From contig NZ_BNCJ01000005.1 of NCBI RefSeq assembly GCF_014656415.1, forward strand, positions 1-64,000: 64,000 nucleotides of DNA, given 5' to 3'. The notes under the pieces are model-generated. The model made no database searches and was not told where the DNA came from. It saw only the letters and a list, made by a program, of their open reading frames with translations. This DNA is from Seohaeicola zhoushanensis. Its GTDB lineage: Bacteria; Pseudomonadota; Alphaproteobacteria; Rhodobacterales; Rhodobacteraceae. A program made the position numbers and the translations under genes. Each line of letters begins with the position of its first letter. Position 1 is the stretch's first letter. Positions 62,498 to 64,000 of this stretch are shown in pieces.

Positions 62498-63244
62498 TCA
62501 GACGAAATCCGCTACCCGTTCCACTTCCGGCTTCGCCACGGCCAGGGCCTCGGCGATATCCACCGTCCCCTGGTAGAGCGCCCGCCCGACCAGCGCCCCG
62601 GCGATGTTGTGGATGTATTTCAGCCGCGCGATGTCATCGACCGTGCGTACCACGCCGCTCGCGATCACCGGCGTCCGGCTGAGACGCGCCAGCCCCGAGA
62701 TCAGCCCCATCTGCGCCTCGACATGGGCATTGGCATCGGCCTCGATATCGGTAACGACAATCCCCGCCAGCGGCACTCCGTCGAAGGCTGCGATGAAATC
62801 CTCCGGCGTGAACGAGCTCTCGCGCCGCCAGCCGTGGGTCATCACTCGCCCGGCCTTCACGTCGACCGTCAGAACGATCTGGTCGGGGTGATACTTGGCC
62901 AGTTCCTTCACCAGGTGCGGCTCCTGCGCCGCCAGCGAGCCGACGACGATCCGCCCGGCCCCCTTGTCGATCCAGCGCTCGATCACGTCGCGGCTGCGAA
63001 ACCCGCCGGCCAACTGCACCGGGATCCCGGCGGCGCGGATGATCCGTTCGGTCAGCTCGGCGTTGCGCTCGTTCCCCTCGACCGCGTCCAGGTCGGTCAG
63101 GTGCATCCACTCGGCGCCTGCGCCGGCAAAGCCCTGCGCCGTCTCCACCGGGTCGACGTCCCAGATCTGCGGCGCGTCGATCCGCGCCCGGTCCAGCGAG
63201 ACGCAGCGCCCGCCCATCAGTTGGATTGTCGGATAAATAAGCAT
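62498..63244 (-). CDS. HisA-like TIM-barrel protein lacking the first catalytic Asp
   Basis: A 248-residue (beta-alpha)8 barrel clearly related to HisA (ProFAR isomerase), with the phosphate-binding QLAGGFRSRD and VASGVVRTVDDI-type loops (here IASGVVRTVDDIARL) and VVGSLA. HisA has Asp at position 8 (PAIDL) as general acid/base; here the sequence is YPTIQLMGG, so Q8. The second Asp is kept (D128 in LTVDVKAG). It is therefore unlikely to be the organism's histidine-pathway HisA. It is probably a paralog with another substrate, co-transcribed with the arginase-family gene. The ATG at 63244 begins the family N-terminus. Confidence 0.8.
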   Translation of the reverse strand: MLIYPTIQLMGGRCVSLDRARIDAPQIWDVDPVETAQGFAGAGAEWMHLTDLDAVEGNERNAELTERIIRAAGIPVQLAGGFRSRDVIERWIDKGAGRIVVGSLAAQEPHLVKELAKYHPDQIVLTVDVKAGRVMTHGWRRESSFTPEDFIAAFDGVPLAGIVVTDIEADANAHVEAQMGLISGLARLSRTPVIASGVVRTVDDIARLKYIHNIAGALVGRALYQGTVDIAEALAVAKPEVERVADFV

Positions 63245-63322
63245 TCCGGCCTCCCTCCATCCTGCTTCATCTGTCGCCAGTCTAGCACATCCCGCCACGA
63301 GACAAGCCCCAAATGCCATGCC

Positions 63323-63847
63323 TCAACGCCCGACCGGCCCGTCCCTCCGCATCAGCAACATCTCCCCCGCCGCGCCGATCGGCCGGTAGCCCAGCGACTC
63401 GGCCAGGGACAGCGCCCCCTCGTTGCCTGCCGATAGCTTGGCCACCACCCCGCCGGTGACCACCCTGTCGAACCAGTCATGCGCCGCCCGCGCCGCTTCC
63501 AGCGCCAGCCCGTTATCTGCGCAATCCGCCAGCATCAGCCAGCCCGCCTGCGGATAGGTGTCGAAATCCTCGTCCACCACTTCGCTGTCAAAGAAGAATC
63601 CGACCTGACCGACGATCACCCGGCTGCGCTGCTCGACCACCGCCCATTGCCCGAATCCGGTCATCTGCCAGTGCCCGGCATTGCGCAGGAACGCCTCCCA
63701 GGCCCGCCGCCGCGGCCAGCCGTCCGAGGCCACCGGGCGCAGCGCGTCCGCCATCGCGCAAATCGCCGCAAAGCGGTCGAAATCCTCCGGCCGCATGGAC
63801 CGCAGGGTCACGCGCAACGCGTTCAATGTTGGAGTGGATCGGATCAT
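63323..63847 (-). CDS. GNAT-family N-acetyltransferase
   Basis: A 174-residue GNAT acetyltransferase of the RimJ/RimL-like type (LRVTLRSMRPEDFDRFAAIC, then GFGQWAVVEQRSRVIVGQVG, then VVTGGVVAKLSAGNEGALSL with the acetyl-CoA-binding N-x3-S/A-x3-A pattern, and ending SLGYRPIG). It modifies a protein N-terminus or a small molecule; the substrate is unknown. It is 79 bp upstream of the HisA-like gene on the same strand. Confidence 0.88.
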   Translation of the reverse strand: MIRSTPTLNALRVTLRSMRPEDFDRFAAICAMADALRPVASDGWPRRRAWEAFLRNAGHWQMTGFGQWAVVEQRSRVIVGQVGFFFDSEVVDEDFDTYPQAGWLMLADCADNGLALEAARAAHDWFDRVVTGGVVAKLSAGNEGALSLAESLGYRPIGAAGEMLLMRRDGPVGR

Positions 63848-63930
63848 TGCGCCCGTCCTGCCGTCTGCCTCCCCCCGAACTGACTACCCGGGACGCAGAG
63901 GTGCAAGCGCTTTGTCGCCTCCGAAAGCAA

Positions 63931-63962
63931 AAACGGCGCGTCCCTGCCGGGGCGCGCCGTTT
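63931..63962 (-). terminator. terminator of a gene beyond the window end
   Basis: A 10-bp perfect stem, AAACGGCGCG / CGCGCCGTTT, extended by G/C pairs. On the minus strand it is followed by TTTTTGCTTTC. A minus-strand stop (TGA at 63988-63990, preceded by codons for Glu-Ala-Ala) lies 26 bp upstream of it, so a gene probably enters from the right edge. Confidence 0.75.
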
Positions 63963-64000
63963 CCGCTTGTCTTTTCGCCGAAAGCGATCAGGCAGCTTCG

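Noticed and set aside
62498-63244. Canonical histidine-pathway hisA
   Set aside because: Catalytic Asp8 is replaced by Gln and no other his gene is adjacent.
63988-64000. Annotated partial CDS at the right edge
   Set aside because: Only four codons (Glu-Ala-Ala-stop) are visible; it is mentioned with the terminator but is not enough for a gene call.

Overview
The window is a gene-dense, GC-rich stretch of an alphaproteobacterial chromosome, almost certainly from the order Rhodobacterales (Rhodobacter/Roseobacter type). The reasons are two VPLPA-CTERM surface-protein genes, remnants of a Rhodobacter-type gene transfer agent (GTA) cluster, a PDH operon whose E1-beta carries its own lipoyl domain, a LexA box of the alphaproteobacterial GAAC-N7-GAAC type, a short A/T-rich dispersed element I associate with this order, and a 47-codon gene directly behind gap. 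I see no tRNA, rRNA, CRISPR array, insertion sequence or integrase.

Layout. 0.1-5.3 kb: DegT-type aminotransferase and HAD phosphatase, divergent from glmU-glmS (UDP-GlcNAc synthesis). 5.5-8.2 kb: an unusual three-gene minus-strand unit made of a 212-residue protein with ten LFTSGS repeats, an unrecognised 358-residue protein, and a translationally coupled DMT-family exporter. This is the best candidate for an undescribed system (a RiPP-like multicore precursor with partner and exporter). 8.2-8.56 kb: an intergenic region with two perfect DnaA boxes, GANTC sites and a 17-bp palindrome. 8.6-17.7 kb: xthA, bolA-grxD, zapA with a coiled-coil partner, tkt, a DUF808 membrane protein, gap plus a small membrane protein, coaD, and a CBS protein. 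17.7-26.2 kb: valine catabolism (LysR regulator, mmsA, acyl-CoA dehydrogenase, HIBYL-CoA hydrolase, mmsB), split by an A/T-rich insert with a STAS-like protein and two VPLPA-CTERM proteins. A 24-bp element shared by mmsA and the acyl-CoA dehydrogenase ties the two halves together. 26.4-36.5 kb: an RcnB-like protein, uvrA with an SOS box, two MFS transporters, lpdA, an SGNH lipoprotein, a DUF924 protein, and queA. 36.6-44.5 kb: an AsmA/YhdP-like protein, bcp, a DUF455 protein, an M23 peptidase overlapping a bactofilin gene, and two cyclophilins. 44.6-52.6 kb: pgk, an unknown exported protein, class I aldolase, ftsB, then pdhA-pdhB-pdhC. 52.7-55.8 kb: an AhpD-like protein, cysE, and a GSCFA/SGNH pair. 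55.8-58.8 kb: a collapsed GTA cluster in which the terminase gene is fused in frame to the second half of the g15 gene. 59.0-63.8 kb: mltG, fabF, an arginase-family protein, a HisA paralog, and a GNAT acetyltransferase.

Regulatory logic visible in the DNA. An 18-bp palindrome (TAGTTTA-N4-TAAACTA) sits upstream of both pdhA and lpdA although they lie 16 kb apart, so one regulator probably controls E1, E2 and E3 of pyruvate dehydrogenase. A GTTNGCGCNAAC palindrome precedes gap and the aldolase gene, suggesting a LacI-type central-carbon regulator such as CceR. uvrA has a LexA box. Function assignments rest on reading motifs by eye and on memory of the families; no database search was run.
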